Source: Nocardia anocheti (GTDB lineage Bacteria > Actinomycetota > Actinomycetes > Mycobacteriales > Mycobacteriaceae). Taken from it: DNA of 64,000 nucleotides. Position numbers and translations under genes: made by a program. The notes under the pieces were generated by a model that saw only the letters and a list, made by a program, of their open reading frames with translations, did not search any database and was not told where the DNA came from. The stretch is taken from assembly GCF_029675105.1 (NCBI RefSeq), contig NZ_JAQQFV010000003.1, positions 248,001-312,000 of the forward strand, read 5' to 3'. Positions 49,277-58,540 of this stretch are shown piece after piece (within the stretch, counting starts at the first letter, position 1; each line of letters starts with the position of its first letter).

Positions 49277-50703
49277 CAGCCCGCGATCGGCGCCGCCGCC
49301 GCGCTCTCCACGGACGCGGCGTCGGCGAGGGGTGCCGCGATCATGGTCACCGCGTAGAGCGCGCGGGCGAACTCGGTGAGGAACCGATCCATCACCTCGG
49401 CGGGCAGACCCGCCGGATACCGGGTCGACAGATACAGCCCCTCGGGGCCACGCACCACCCAGAAGTAGACCTCGTCGGTGGAGTACGACACCGCGCGCAG
49501 CGTCCGGCCGCGCAGGTCGGCGACGAGTTCGTAGTCGGGCAGCATGCGGATGTCGAGGAAGGACGCGCCGTAGACCGGTCCCTCCACCGCGCCGACCATC
49601 GCCAGCGAACGGCCCCACGAGGCGTCGTTGCACAGGTGCGCGCGCTTGAGCGCGCCGCGCGTGGCGTCGAGCGCGACGCCCATGTCGGCGCCCGCGGGCA
49701 GGGTGACGTCGACCGGGACGACATTGACGAACCAGCCCATCGACTCCAGCCAGCTCAGATCCGGCCGGGTGGCGATCGGCATGACGGTGCGGAAACGATT
49801 GTCGCCGAACACTTCCCGGCTCGCCGTGGCCAGCGCGGCGAATACCGCGACCGAGAGCCGGTGCCGGATCCGGTCCAGCGCGGCCTCGACCTCCTCGAGC
49901 TGGCCCAGATCCAGCAGCGTGCGCGAGACGCTGGGCTGGGCGTGCTCGCCGTCGAGTTCGGCGACCAGGCCCTCGGCGAAGCGCGGCATGGGTGAGCCCG
50001 GCGTGCCCAGGAATTCGCGCCACACGCCGACGGCGGGTGAGTCGGGGGCGAGTTCCTCGGCGGCGGCGCGCTCGAAGACCGCGTAGTCGGCGGCGCTGCC
50101 GAAGGTGGCCGAATCACGGATCTCGCCGCCGGTGGTGACCGCGGTGTAGAGGGTGCGCAGTTCCAGGATGAGCACAGCCTGGGAGTAGGCGTCCAGCACG
50201 GAGTGGTCGGCGCCGACCAGGACGGTGAAGTCGTCGGTGTCGTGGGCGACGGTGGCCACCAGCAGGTGCGGCCAGATCAGCGGCGAGAGGCGCAGTTCCA
50301 GAGTGTCGCAGAGGAATTCGTTGATCAGGTCGCCGTCGGTGAGGTCGGGGACCGCGGTGGCGGTGACGCGCACGGTGCCCGGATCGGTGGTGATCCGGTG
50401 GTAGGCGCCGTCGCCGGTGGGCGCCACGGTGGTGCGGAAACCCTCGTGGCGGTCGTGCCAGAGCTCGAGGGTGCGGGCCCAGGCGCCCGCGTCGAGCGGG
50501 GCGTCCATCTCGAAGATCGTGCCGATCCAGCGGCCACGGCCCGGGCGCGCGTCCTCGGGGTCGAGGAAGCCGAGGTACTGCTCGTGCACGCTGGCCAGCG
50601 GGCGATCGTCGTCGCACCAGGAGTCGGGGGTGGTGACCTCGGGCGTCCAGAGCGACAGGTCGCCGGGGCGGATCTGGAATTCGGAGAGATGGGTGTATTC
50701 CAT
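49276..50703 (-). CDS. PapA/condensation-type acyltransferase, operon 2
   Basis: 475 residues from the ATG at 50703 (MEYTHLSEFQIRPGDLSLW). The active-site motif is VGADHSVLDAYSQ (about 173-185), again with Asp for the first His and Ala for the final Gly. GRGRWIGTIFEMDAPLD (about 53-69), WFVNVVPVDVTLPAGADM and GASFLDIRMLPDYELV match the paralogue at 21306-22793, but the Pro/Ala-rich C-terminal tail is absent. First gene of operon 2, so its upstream region holds the operon promoter. Confidence 0.82.
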   Translation of the reverse strand: MEYTHLSEFQIRPGDLSLWTPEVTTPDSWCDDDRPLASVHEQYLGFLDPEDARPGRGRWIGTIFEMDAPLDAGAWARTLELWHDRHEGFRTTVAPTGDGAYHRITTDPGTVRVTATAVPDLTDGDLINEFLCDTLELRLSPLIWPHLLVATVAHDTDDFTVLVGADHSVLDAYSQAVLILELRTLYTAVTTGGEIRDSATFGSAADYAVFERAAAEELAPDSPAVGVWREFLGTPGSPMPRFAEGLVAELDGEHAQPSVSRTLLDLGQLEEVEAALDRIRHRLSVAVFAALATASREVFGDNRFRTVMPIATRPDLSWLESMGWFVNVVPVDVTLPAGADMGVALDATRGALKRAHLCNDASWGRSLAMVGAVEGPVYGASFLDIRMLPDYELVADLRGRTLRAVSYSTDEVYFWVVRGPEGLYLSTRYPAGLPAEVMDRFLTEFARALYAVTMIAAPLADAASVESAAAAPIAG

Positions 50704-50973
50704 GCGGACTGACCTCATGACGCACTGCGAGCCGCGAACGGCGCGCACGGAGATGCGGTGGACGCGGTTGCGTCACCGGGAATGTTGCTCTGGATCCCGC
50801 ACCGGAAATCACCGGCGAACCCTGGGCTACCTCGGAGTCTAAACTCTGAGAGTTTTCTGAAACGGTTCTTAGTCAGAATTTAGAGATGTGAAGTAACTCA
50901 CCTTCTGATTGTGGCGGAATGCCACCCTAACCCGGGGCACTGAAGTATGGGGCTTTTCGCGCGCACCGGCCGG
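50704..50973. other. Promoter region of operon 2
   Basis: 270 bases between operon 2 and the GH43-like gene stop. From about 50835 to 50930 it is much more AT-rich than its surroundings and carries the palindrome at 50841-50855. No gene seen. Confidence 0.5.
50841..50855. promoter_or_regulatory. Perfect inverted repeat upstream of operon 2
   Basis: AAACTCTGAGAGTTT: 7-bp perfect arms around one central base, 138 bp before the start of the first gene of operon 2. It sits in the AT-rich stretch where the minus-strand promoter is expected. It differs from the iron box at 44806, so operon 2 and the NRPS may answer to different regulators. Confidence 0.5.
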
Positions 50974-51918
50974 TCACGCCGGGTCGGAGCCACCGTATTC
51001 GGCGAGCACCGTGCCGTGGCGGACCGCGCCGGACAGGCCGGGCACCTCGCGCGCCGGGGTCCAGGTCCGGAAGCCGTCATAGCTGTCGCTCATGAGATAG
51101 CGGCCCTCGGTGTAGGCGTCGAGATAGAGGCGGTAGCCGCCGTCGGGCAGGCGCACCACCGACTGACCCTCGCGGGGGCCGCCCCAGCCCGCCCAGTCAC
51201 CGCGCGCGAGAAGGGTGTACGGCCCCAGCGGGCGATCGGCCACGGCCAGCTCGATGAGTTTGGTGTCCTCGTTCTTCACGAACGCGAACACCCGCCCGTC
51301 CCGGCGCGCGAGCGTGGTGTCGATGTAGCCCAGCGAGCCCGGCCCGGTAGGGCCGAGGCCCAGCAGCGGCAGCGGCGGCGCCCACTGGGTGAGTCCGGCG
51401 TCGAGCGGGATCAGCAGGTGCGGGGTGAAGCCGTGCCCCCAGGTCAGCGAGACGATGATGCCGACGCGGCCTGCGGCGTCGGCGTACCACTCCGGCGCCC
51501 AGGCGCCCTCGAGGCGGCCCGCGACCAGCATCGGCACGTTCGCCAGGAAGGTCCAGGTGATCCGGTCGCGGCTGCGGGCGATGCCGATCGCGGTGGCGTC
51601 CCCGGCGATCGTGTAGGTGAGGTAGTAGTGGCCGTCGGCGTGCAGCAGGACGCTGGGATCGCGGACCAGCCCGGTCGGGGGCGTGAAGGCGTGCTCGCTC
51701 ACGGGGGTGAACTCGGTGCCGTCGAAGGACTCGTACACCGCGAGGACGCGGTCGTCGTCGGCGCGGAAACCGGTCATGGTGTAGCGCAGCGGCACCCGAT
51801 CCGGTTCCGGGCCGACCCCGGGTCCGAGCGAGGACTGCGCGCGCACCGGGCCCGCCGCGAGCAGCGGCAGCCCGGCGAGCAGGGTGAGAACCGACCTGCG
51901 CCCCACGATGATCGCCAT
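50974..51918 (-). CDS. Secreted GH43-like five-bladed beta-propeller protein
   Basis: 314 residues. The N-terminus GRRSVLTLLAGLPLLAAGPV followed by RAQ has a twin-arginine-like signal peptide. The mature part is propeller-like with GH43/GH117-type active-site blocks: LVRDPSVLLHADGHYYLTYT (general base Asp, about 83-102), EGAWAPEWYADAAGRVGIIV (about 136-155), and GPREGQSVVRLPDGGYRLYL (possible acid Glu, about 245-264). Such proteins act on arabinose- or galactose-containing glycans, and actinobacterial cell walls contain arabinan, but the substrate here is unknown. It is followed (minus strand) by operon-2 DNA but has its own spacing of 270 bp. Confidence 0.75.
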   Translation of the reverse strand: MAIIVGRRSVLTLLAGLPLLAAGPVRAQSSLGPGVGPEPDRVPLRYTMTGFRADDDRVLAVYESFDGTEFTPVSEHAFTPPTGLVRDPSVLLHADGHYYLTYTIAGDATAIGIARSRDRITWTFLANVPMLVAGRLEGAWAPEWYADAAGRVGIIVSLTWGHGFTPHLLIPLDAGLTQWAPPLPLLGLGPTGPGSLGYIDTTLARRDGRVFAFVKNEDTKLIELAVADRPLGPYTLLARGDWAGWGGPREGQSVVRLPDGGYRLYLDAYTEGRYLMSDSYDGFRTWTPAREVPGLSGAVRHGTVLAEYGGSDPA

Positions 51919-51969
51919 GACCGGGGATTATCCGGTCGGACGGCGGGCGGACGAGGCAGGCGCGCCGGG

Positions 51970-52656
51970 TCAGCGGGTAACGGCCACCGCTTCGGTCGCG
52001 GGGTCGACGGACTCGCCCTCGACCGGCATGCGGGCGTCGACGAACAGCCCGATCACGCCGATCGACAGGCAGATCGCGGAAACGGTCACGGCCACCGGAT
52101 GGGTGTCCCCGGCCAGCGACCCCGCCAGCACCACCGTCGCCACCGTGCCGGGCGCCGACCCCACCACGGTGGCGACCAGATACGGCAGCACCCGCACCGA
52201 CGAGAGCCCACAGCAGTAGTTGACGATCGAGAACGGCGCCAGCGCGATCAGCCGCAGCGCGGCCACCGCCAGCCAGCCGCGCCGGGCCAGTCGCGCGTCG
52301 ATCGCGCGCACCGCCGGATGCGTGAGATGGGCCGCGACCCGCTCCCGGCCGAGCACCCGCACCCCGAGCAGCGCGATCGTCGCGCTCACCCCGGTCGCCG
52401 TCAGCGCCAGCAGCGAACCGAGCACCGGGCCGAACAGTACGCCGCTGGTCACCGTGAGCACCGTGCGCGGCACCGGCGCCACCGCGACCAGGGCGTAGAA
52501 CAGGAAGAACAACACCGGTAGCAGCGGACCCGCGCCCCCGGCCCAGTCCCGGATCTGCTGCGGCCCCGGCAGCGGGACCAGCATCGCCACCACGAACAGC
52601 GCGGCCACCCCGGCCAAGGCCAGGAGCAGGCGCGGGGAGCGGATCAGTCGGGACAC
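51970..52656 (-). CDS. VTT-domain (TVP38/TMEM64, DedA-superfamily) membrane protein
   Basis: 228 residues from the GTG at 52656; a GTG at 52704 would add 16 residues. Helices: LLLALAGVAALFVVAMLVPL, LLPVLFFLFYALVAVAPVPR (re-entrant type), the VTT core TVLTVTSGVLFGPVLGSLLA (about 65-84), GWLAVAALRLIALAPFSIVN (second core with Arg and Pro), then two more. Members of this superfamily are thought to scramble or flip lipids; bacterial TVP38 roles are poorly known. Divergent from the methylmalonyl-CoA mutase operon. Confidence 0.87.
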   Translation of the reverse strand: MSRLIRSPRLLLALAGVAALFVVAMLVPLPGPQQIRDWAGGAGPLLPVLFFLFYALVAVAPVPRTVLTVTSGVLFGPVLGSLLALTATGVSATIALLGVRVLGRERVAAHLTHPAVRAIDARLARRGWLAVAALRLIALAPFSIVNYCCGLSSVRVLPYLVATVVGSAPGTVATVVLAGSLAGDTHPVAVTVSAICLSIGVIGLFVDARMPVEGESVDPATEAVAVTR

Positions 52657-52758
52657 CCGGGTAAGCGTACCGGCCGGTAGGGGATGGCCCGAGAGGGCTG
52701 ACACGGTGTCACAGATAGCATCGTGGCGCGGTCGTCGAATGGAAGAGAGAACGCAGCT

Positions 52759-54630
52759 ATGCCGAATGGTTCAGAGTCCGGGGCCGGGCTCGCACCGGAT
52801 CCGGTGCCCGAGTACCCCGCATGGCGCAAGGGTGTGGCCGGTGTGCTGGCCAAAGCACGCCGGGTCGAGGCCTCCGAGCTGCCCGACGAACCCGAGCATC
52901 TGCTCGACGAGACCACCTATGACGGGCTCACCGTCGCCCCGCTCTACACCCGCCGCGACGAGCTGCCCGAGCAGCCGCTGCCCGGCGCCTTCCCCTATGT
53001 CCGCGGTGGCGAGGCCACCCGTGACCCGCAGCGCGGCTGGTTCGTCAGCGCCTTCGCCGGGGACGCCGACGCCGAGGCCACCCACCGCACGATCATGACC
53101 GGCCTGGAGAACGGCGTGAGCGCGGTCGCGCTCGGCGTCGGGACCTACGGTGTGCCCCTCGACGGCATCCCGGTCGCCCTGCGCGGCCTGCTGTTCGACC
53201 TCGCCCCGCTCACGCTCGTCGCCGGTGCCGCGACCGTCGACGCCGCCGAGCGCGTGTTCGAGGTGCTCGACGGCTACTCGGTCGCCGACCGCGCGCAGAT
53301 CCGGGTCGGCCTCGGCGCCGCCCCGCTGACCAGCGCGTTCTCCGGCGCCGAGGACATCGACCAGGCCGCGGCCCTCGCCCTGGCCACCCGCGCGATCGCC
53401 CGCACCGAGACCGTGCGCGCCCTCACCGTCGACGGCATCGCCTTCCACAACGCCGGTGCCGCCGACGCGCAGGAAGTGGGCGCCGCCGTCGCCGCCGGTC
53501 TAGCCTACCTGCGCCTGCTCACCGGCGCCGGAGTCGACATCGCCGACGCGTTCGGTCAGCTCGAATTCCGCTTCGCCGCCACCGACGACCAGTTCGCCAC
53601 CATCGTGAAATTCCGTGCGGCCCGGCGCCTCTGGGCCCGCGTGGCCCAGGTGTGCGGGGCTCCCGCCTTCGGCGCCGCGCCCCAGCACGCGATCACCTCG
53701 GCCGCCATGATGACCCAGCGCGACCCGTGGGTGAACCTGCTGCGCACCACCCTGGCCGCCTTCGGCGCTGGCGTGGGTGGCGCCGATTCGGTCACTGTGC
53801 TGCCCTTCGACTCGGCCCTGCCCCCGGGTGAACTGGGCGTCTCGACGACGTTCTCGCAGCGCATGGCCCGCAACACCCAGCTGCTGCTGCTCGAGGAATC
53901 CCACCTCGGCCACGTGCAGGACCCGGCCGCCGGGTCCTGGTACGTCGACGCGCTCACCGACGAACTCGCCGCCAAGGCGTGGGAGTTCATGCAGGAGCTC
54001 GAGACCGCGGGCGGCTACCTCGCCGCCCTGGACTCCGGTGTGCTGGCCGCCCGGATCGCCGAGACCGCCGCCACCCGCGCCGCCGATGTGGCCCATCGCC
54101 GCAGCGCGGTCACCGGCGTCAACGAGTTCCCCAACCTGGCCGAGACCCCGCTGTCGGAGCAGGCGCGTGAGCCGGGCCAGAACCCGCGCTACGGCGCCGC
54201 GTTCGAGACCCTGCGCAACCGCTCCGACGCCTTCCTCGCCGCCACCGGCGCCCGGCCGAAGGCGCTGATCGTGCCGCTGGGCCCGGTCGCCGAACACAAC
54301 GCGCGCACCATTTTCACCGCGAACGTGCTGGCCTCCGGCGGGATCGAGTCGGTCAATCCCGGCCCGCTCGCCGTGGACGCCATCGCCGCCGCCGCGACGG
54401 AATCCGGCGCTCGCATCGCGGTGCTCTGCGGTGCCGACAAGCGCTACGGCGAACAGGCCGGTGCGGCGGTGGCGGCCCTGCGCGACGCTGGTGTCGAGAC
54501 CGTGCTGCTGGCCGGACCGGAGAAATCGGTCGCACAGTACAGCGAGACGCAGCTGCCCGACGGCTATCTGACCCTGCGCATCGACGCGGTCGCGGTGCTG
54601 TCGCAGCTGCTGGAGAAGGTGGGAGCCTGA
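52759..54630 (+). CDS. mutA: Methylmalonyl-CoA mutase small (beta) subunit
   Basis: 623 residues from the ATG at 52759 with GAGAGA upstream; a GTG at 52723 is possible but adds an unlikely leader. Mutase barrel blocks: [20 protein letters not shown] (about 73-92), [20 protein letters not shown] (about 356-375) and [17 protein letters not shown]. The C-terminal domain resembles the B12-binding fold but lacks DxHxxG: it reads [20 protein letters not shown]. So it is the non-catalytic subunit that pairs with MutB. Its TGATG overlap with mutB ensures equal synthesis. The enzyme interconverts (R)-methylmalonyl-CoA and succinyl-CoA. Confidence 0.95.
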   Translation: MPNGSESGAGLAPDPVPEYPAWRKGVAGVLAKARRVEASELPDEPEHLLDETTYDGLTVAPLYTRRDELPEQPLPGAFPYVRGGEATRDPQRGWFVSAFAGDADAEATHRTIMTGLENGVSAVALGVGTYGVPLDGIPVALRGLLFDLAPLTLVAGAATVDAAERVFEVLDGYSVADRAQIRVGLGAAPLTSAFSGAEDIDQAAALALATRAIARTETVRALTVDGIAFHNAGAADAQEVGAAVAAGLAYLRLLTGAGVDIADAFGQLEFRFAATDDQFATIVKFRAARRLWARVAQVCGAPAFGAAPQHAITSAAMMTQRDPWVNLLRTTLAAFGAGVGGADSVTVLPFDSALPPGELGVSTTFSQRMARNTQLLLLEESHLGHVQDPAAGSWYVDALTDELAAKAWEFMQELETAGGYLAALDSGVLAARIAETAATRAADVAHRRSAVTGVNEFPNLAETPLSEQAREPGQNPRYGAAFETLRNRSDAFLAATGARPKALIVPLGPVAEHNARTIFTANVLASGGIESVNPGPLAVDAIAAAATESGARIAVLCGADKRYGEQAGAAVAALRDAGVETVLLAGPEKSVAQYSETQLPDGYLTLRIDAVAVLSQLLEKVGA

Positions 54631-56894
54631 TGACCACATCCGATATCGAGCACGTCGTCGGCAGTTTCGCCGAGGTGCCGCTGACCGAGCACGCGCCCGA
54701 GGCCGCCGCCGTCGACGCCGAGCAGGTGCGTGAGTTCGTGGCCGGAGCCGCCACGGCCAACCACACCACCCCCGAACAGCTGGTCTGGTCGACCCCCGAG
54801 GGTATCGACGTGCCGCCGGTGTTCACCAAGGCCGACCGGGATGCCGTGGTCGCGCAGGGTTATCCGCTCGACACGGTGCCCGGCGTCGCGCCGTTCCTGC
54901 GCGGTCCGTACCCGACGATGTATGTCAACCAGCCGTGGACCATCCGCCAGTACGCGGGTTTCTCCACCGCCGCCGACTCCAACGCCTTCTACCGCCGCAA
55001 CCTGCAGGCGGGCCAGAAGGGTCTGTCGGTCGCCTTCGACCTGGCGACCCACCGTGGCTACGACTCCGATCACCCGCGCGTGCAGGGCGACGTCGGCATG
55101 GCCGGTGTCGCCATCGACTCGATCCTGGACATGCGCCAGCTCTTCGACCAGATCCCGCTGGATCAGGTGTCGGTCTCGATGACCATGAACGGCGCGGTGC
55201 TGCCCATTCTCGCGCTCTACGTGGTGGCCGCCGAGGAACAGGGCGTCACCTCCGAGCAGCTGGCCGGAACCATTCAGAACGACATTCTGAAGGAGTTCAT
55301 GGTCCGCAACACCTACATCTATCCGCCCAAGCCCTCCATGCGGATCATCTCCGACATCTTCGCCTTCACCAGCGCGAAGATGCCGAAGTTCAACTCCATC
55401 TCCATCTCCGGCTACCACATCCAAGAGGCCGGTGCGACCGCCGATCTGGAGTTGGCCTACACCCTGGCCGACGGTGTCGAATACATCCGCGCCGGGATCG
55501 CGGCGGGCATGGACGTGGACAAGTTCGCCCCGCGCCTGTCGTTCTTCTGGGCCATCGGCATGAACTTCTTCATGGAGGTCGCCAAGCTGCGCGCCGGGCG
55601 TCTGCTGTGGAGCGAGCTGGTCTCCAAGTTCGAGCCCAAGAGCGCGAAATCGCTGTCGCTGCGCACCCATTCGCAGACCTCGGGCTGGTCGCTCACCGCG
55701 CAGGACGCCTACAACAATGTGGCGCGCACCTGCATCGAGGCGATGGCCGCGACCCAGGGCCACACCCAGTCGCTGCACACCAACGCCCTCGACGAGGCCC
55801 TCGCCCTGCCGACGGACTTCTCCGCCCGCATCGCCCGCAACACCCAGCTGCTGATCCAGCAGGAGTCCAACACCACCCGTCCGATCGACCCGTGGGGTGG
55901 CTCGTACTACGTGGAATGGCTCACCCACCAGCTCGCCGAACGCGCCCGCGCGCACATCGCCGAGGTGGAGGCGCACGGCGGGATGGCGCAGGCGATCTCG
56001 GAGGGCATTCCGAAGCTGCGCATCGAAGAGGCCGCCGCGCGCACCCAGGCGCGCATCGACACCGGGCAGCAGCCGGTGATCGGCGTCAACAAGTACCAGG
56101 TCGAAGAGGACCAGCAGGTCGAGGTCCTCAAGGTCGAGAACTCGCGCGTGCGCGCCGAGCAGATCGAGAAGCTGGAACGGCTGCGCGCCGAACGCGATTC
56201 GGTCGCCGTCGAGGCCGCGCTGGCCAACCTGACCCGCGCCGCCGCGGCGACCGAGGGCGGCATGGAAAACAACCTCCTCGCGCTGGCCATCGAGGCCGCC
56301 CGGGCCAAGGCCACCGTCGGTGAGATCTCCGACGCGCTCGAGAAGGTCTACGGCCGCCATCAGGCCGAAATCCGTACGCTCTCCGGTGTGTACCGTGACG
56401 AAGCAGGCAAGGCCTCCAATATCGGCGCGGCCATCGAACTGGTCGAGGAATTCGCCGCGGCCGAGGGTCGTCGCCCGCGCATCCTGGTCGCCAAGATGGG
56501 CCAGGACGGTCACGACCGCGGCCAGAAGGTGATCGCCACCGCGTTCGCCGACCTGGGCATGGACGTCGATGTGGGCCCGCTGTTCCAGACCCCCGAAGAG
56601 GTGGCGCGCCAGGCGGCCGACAACGACGTGCACATCGTCGGCGTCTCCTCGCTGGCCGCGGGTCATCTCACGCTGGTGCCCGCGCTGCGGCAGGCGCTGG
56701 CCGATGTCGGGCGCCCCGACATCATGGTCATCGTCGGCGGGGTCATCCCGCCCGGTGACTTCGACGAGCTGTACGAGGCGGGCGCCGCTGCGATCTTCCC
56801 GCCCGGCACCGTCATCGCCGACGCGGCGATCGATCTGCTGCGTAAGCTGGGCACGTCGCTCGGCCACGAGATCGGCGGCGGAAACCCGGAATGA
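54630..56894 (+). CDS. mutB: Methylmalonyl-CoA mutase large (alpha) subunit
   Basis: 754 residues, the normal length. Substrate-binding barrel with [20 protein letters not shown] (about 88-107), [36 protein letters not shown] and [20 protein letters not shown] (about 345-364). The B12-binding domain (about 615-745) has the axial-ligand motif [16 protein letters not shown], then [20 protein letters not shown] and [19 protein letters not shown]. Works in the cytoplasm with adenosylcobalamin; important for propionate and odd-chain lipid metabolism and for supplying methylmalonyl-CoA for methyl-branched lipids. Followed 31 bp later by meaB. Confidence 0.97.
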   Translation: MTTSDIEHVVGSFAEVPLTEHAPEAAAVDAEQVREFVAGAATANHTTPEQLVWSTPEGIDVPPVFTKADRDAVVAQGYPLDTVPGVAPFLRGPYPTMYVNQPWTIRQYAGFSTAADSNAFYRRNLQAGQKGLSVAFDLATHRGYDSDHPRVQGDVGMAGVAIDSILDMRQLFDQIPLDQVSVSMTMNGAVLPILALYVVAAEEQGVTSEQLAGTIQNDILKEFMVRNTYIYPPKPSMRIISDIFAFTSAKMPKFNSISISGYHIQEAGATADLELAYTLADGVEYIRAGIAAGMDVDKFAPRLSFFWAIGMNFFMEVAKLRAGRLLWSELVSKFEPKSAKSLSLRTHSQTSGWSLTAQDAYNNVARTCIEAMAATQGHTQSLHTNALDEALALPTDFSARIARNTQLLIQQESNTTRPIDPWGGSYYVEWLTHQLAERARAHIAEVEAHGGMAQAISEGIPKLRIEEAAARTQARIDTGQQPVIGVNKYQVEEDQQVEVLKVENSRVRAEQIEKLERLRAERDSVAVEAALANLTRAAAATEGGMENNLLALAIEAARAKATVGEISDALEKVYGRHQAEIRTLSGVYRDEAGKASNIGAAIELVEEFAAAEGRRPRILVAKMGQDGHDRGQKVIATAFADLGMDVDVGPLFQTPEEVARQAADNDVHIVGVSSLAAGHLTLVPALRQALADVGRPDIMVIVGGVIPPGDFDELYEAGAAAIFPPGTVIADAAIDLLRKLGTSLGHEIGGGNPE

Positions 56895-56925
56895 GCGGTC
56901 AGCGCCCGGACCGGAGGGGCACAGC

Positions 56926-58014
56926 ATGAGTGAGGCCGCACACGCGACCGGGGGCGCGCACCCCCGGCTCGGCACCACCGCGGGTGTCGGCGCCCCGCGC
57001 AACGAGGGCCGCGCCGTGCCGACGGCCGTCCGCGCGATCGATGTCGGCGCCCTGGCCGAGGGGATCAGGACCGGGCAGCGCGCCGCGCTGGCCCGCGCGA
57101 TCACCCTGGTGGAGTCGACCCGCGCCGATCATCGGGAACTGGCCCAGCGCTTGCTGCTCGAGCTGGGCACCGAACCGGGCACGGTGGTCTCCAACCGCGT
57201 CGGCATCACCGGTGTGCCCGGCGTCGGCAAGTCGACCTTCATCGACGCCCTGGGCATGTACCTGCTGGGCAAGGGGCACCGGGTGGCCGTGCTCGCGGTC
57301 GACCCGTCCTCCACCCGCACCGGCGGGTCCATCCTCGGGGACAAGACCCGCATGGCACGGCTGTCGCTGGAGGCCGACGCCTTCATCCGGCCCTCGCCCA
57401 CCGCGGGCACACTCGGCGGTGTCGCCAAGGCCACCCGCGAGACCATCGTGCTGCTCGAAGCCGCGGGCTACGACGTGATCCTGGTGGAGACCGTCGGAGT
57501 CGGCCAGTCCGAGGTGACCGTCGCCAATATGGTCGACGTGTTCTGCTTCCTCACCCTGGCCCGCACCGGAGATCAGTTGCAGGGCATCAAGAAGGGTGTG
57601 CTGGAGCTGGCCGAGCTGGTCGCGGTGAACAAGGCCGACGGCAAGCACGAGATGGAGGCCAAGAGCGCCGCGCGGGAACTGCAGGGCGCGCTGCGTCTGA
57701 TCCATCCGCACGACGCCCTGTGGCGCCCACCGGTGCTCACCATGAGCGGGCTGGAAGGCCAAGGGCTGGACAAGTTCTGGGACACCGTCCTGGAACATCG
57801 CCGGGTCCTCACCGACGCGGGGGAGTTCGCCGAGAAGCGTCGTCGGCAACAGGTCGACTGGACCTGGACCATGGTGCACGACCAGATCCTGCGCCGCCTC
57901 GCGGACAATCCCTCCGTCAAGGAGGTCCGCGCCGAGGTGGAGGCCGCCGTCCGCGAAGGCACGCTCACTCCGGCCCTCGCCGCGCAGCAGATCCTGGAAG
58001 CCTTCGACTCCTGA
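56926..58014 (+). CDS. meaB: Methylmalonyl-CoA mutase-associated GTPase MeaB
   Basis: 362 residues from the ATG at 56926 (GGAGGGG upstream). G3E-type GTPase: Walker [19 protein letters not shown] (about 90-107), [20 protein letters not shown] (about 125-144), the Walker B/ switch segment [19 protein letters not shown], and the base-specificity motif [11 protein letters not shown] (about 246). C-terminal arm for dimerisation ends AAQQILEAF. It gates cofactor loading and protects the mutase from inactivation. Same operon as mutAB. Confidence 0.95.
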   Translation: MSEAAHATGGAHPRLGTTAGVGAPRNEGRAVPTAVRAIDVGALAEGIRTGQRAALARAITLVESTRADHRELAQRLLLELGTEPGTVVSNRVGITGVPGVGKSTFIDALGMYLLGKGHRVAVLAVDPSSTRTGGSILGDKTRMARLSLEADAFIRPSPTAGTLGGVAKATRETIVLLEAAGYDVILVETVGVGQSEVTVANMVDVFCFLTLARTGDQLQGIKKGVLELAELVAVNKADGKHEMEAKSAARELQGALRLIHPHDALWRPPVLTMSGLEGQGLDKFWDTVLEHRRVLTDAGEFAEKRRRQQVDWTWTMVHDQILRRLADNPSVKEVRAEVEAAVREGTLTPALAAQQILEAFDS

Positions 58015-58185
58015 ATCGGTTTGCTGGCGAGCTCGACCGCGGCCGAGTATCCAGCTTATGATCGGACGTTTTACCAGCTGAGGCGGATGATAGACCGCGC
58101 TGGTGAAATTTGCCAGCTGTTGCCTGCGGTGGATTTCGTGGACCGTGGAGGGTGGAAGTGACAGCCTGCGGTCGAGGAGGCACTC

Positions 58186-58521
58186 ATGGCGATCTTCCAC
58201 CGGGACCGAACGATCGGCAGCGATCGCACCCCCGAGTACGCCACGCTGGGTGACGACGGCCGCTGGCGGCTCACCTGGCTCCCCGAATGCCCGCTCACCC
58301 GTGACCAGGCCATCGCGGGCCTGCGCCTGGACGAGATCATCAGCGACCCCGCCCTCGTCGACGACCGGATGGCCGTCGCCGAAGCCAGGACCTGCGCCGA
58401 CCGCATCGGCATCATCCTCGAACAGGCGGTGATCCGTCTCTGGAAGCGCACCTTCACGGCACTGACCGTGTGCGCCCTGGTCCTCACCCGCCTCCGCCTG
58501 AAGCCCGCGGCCTGGGCCTGA
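58186..58521 (+). CDS. Hypothetical small protein
   Basis: 111 residues with GAGGAGG just upstream of the ATG. N-terminal half is soluble (HRDRTIGSDRTPEYATLGDD, LTWLPECPLTRDQAIAGLRL); the C-terminus has a short hydrophobic stretch with flanking Arg (TFTALTVCALVLTRLRLKP), perhaps a membrane contact. No domain recognised. Convergent with the multicopper oxidase. Confidence 0.6.
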   Translation: MAIFHRDRTIGSDRTPEYATLGDDGRWRLTWLPECPLTRDQAIAGLRLDEIISDPALVDDRMAVAEARTCADRIGIILEQAVIRLWKRTFTALTVCALVLTRLRLKPAAWA

Positions 58522-58540
58522 TCTGCCCAGGGGGCGCCGG

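Larger units (their letters stand above)
44844..50703 (-). repeat. Paralogous five-gene segment, copy 2
   Basis: Second copy of the segment at 16905-22793: condensation-type acyltransferase, glycosyltransferase, DrrA, DrrB, second acyltransferase. Gene order, strand and the tight overlaps (TGATG, ATGA) are kept. This copy is followed by the NRPS; the other is followed by a GH15 hydrolase. Confidence 0.8.

Noticed and set aside
54564..57104. 846-codon minus-strand frame opposite mutA, mutB and meaB
   Set aside because: Antisense shadow; the plus strand has full family motifs across the whole stretch.
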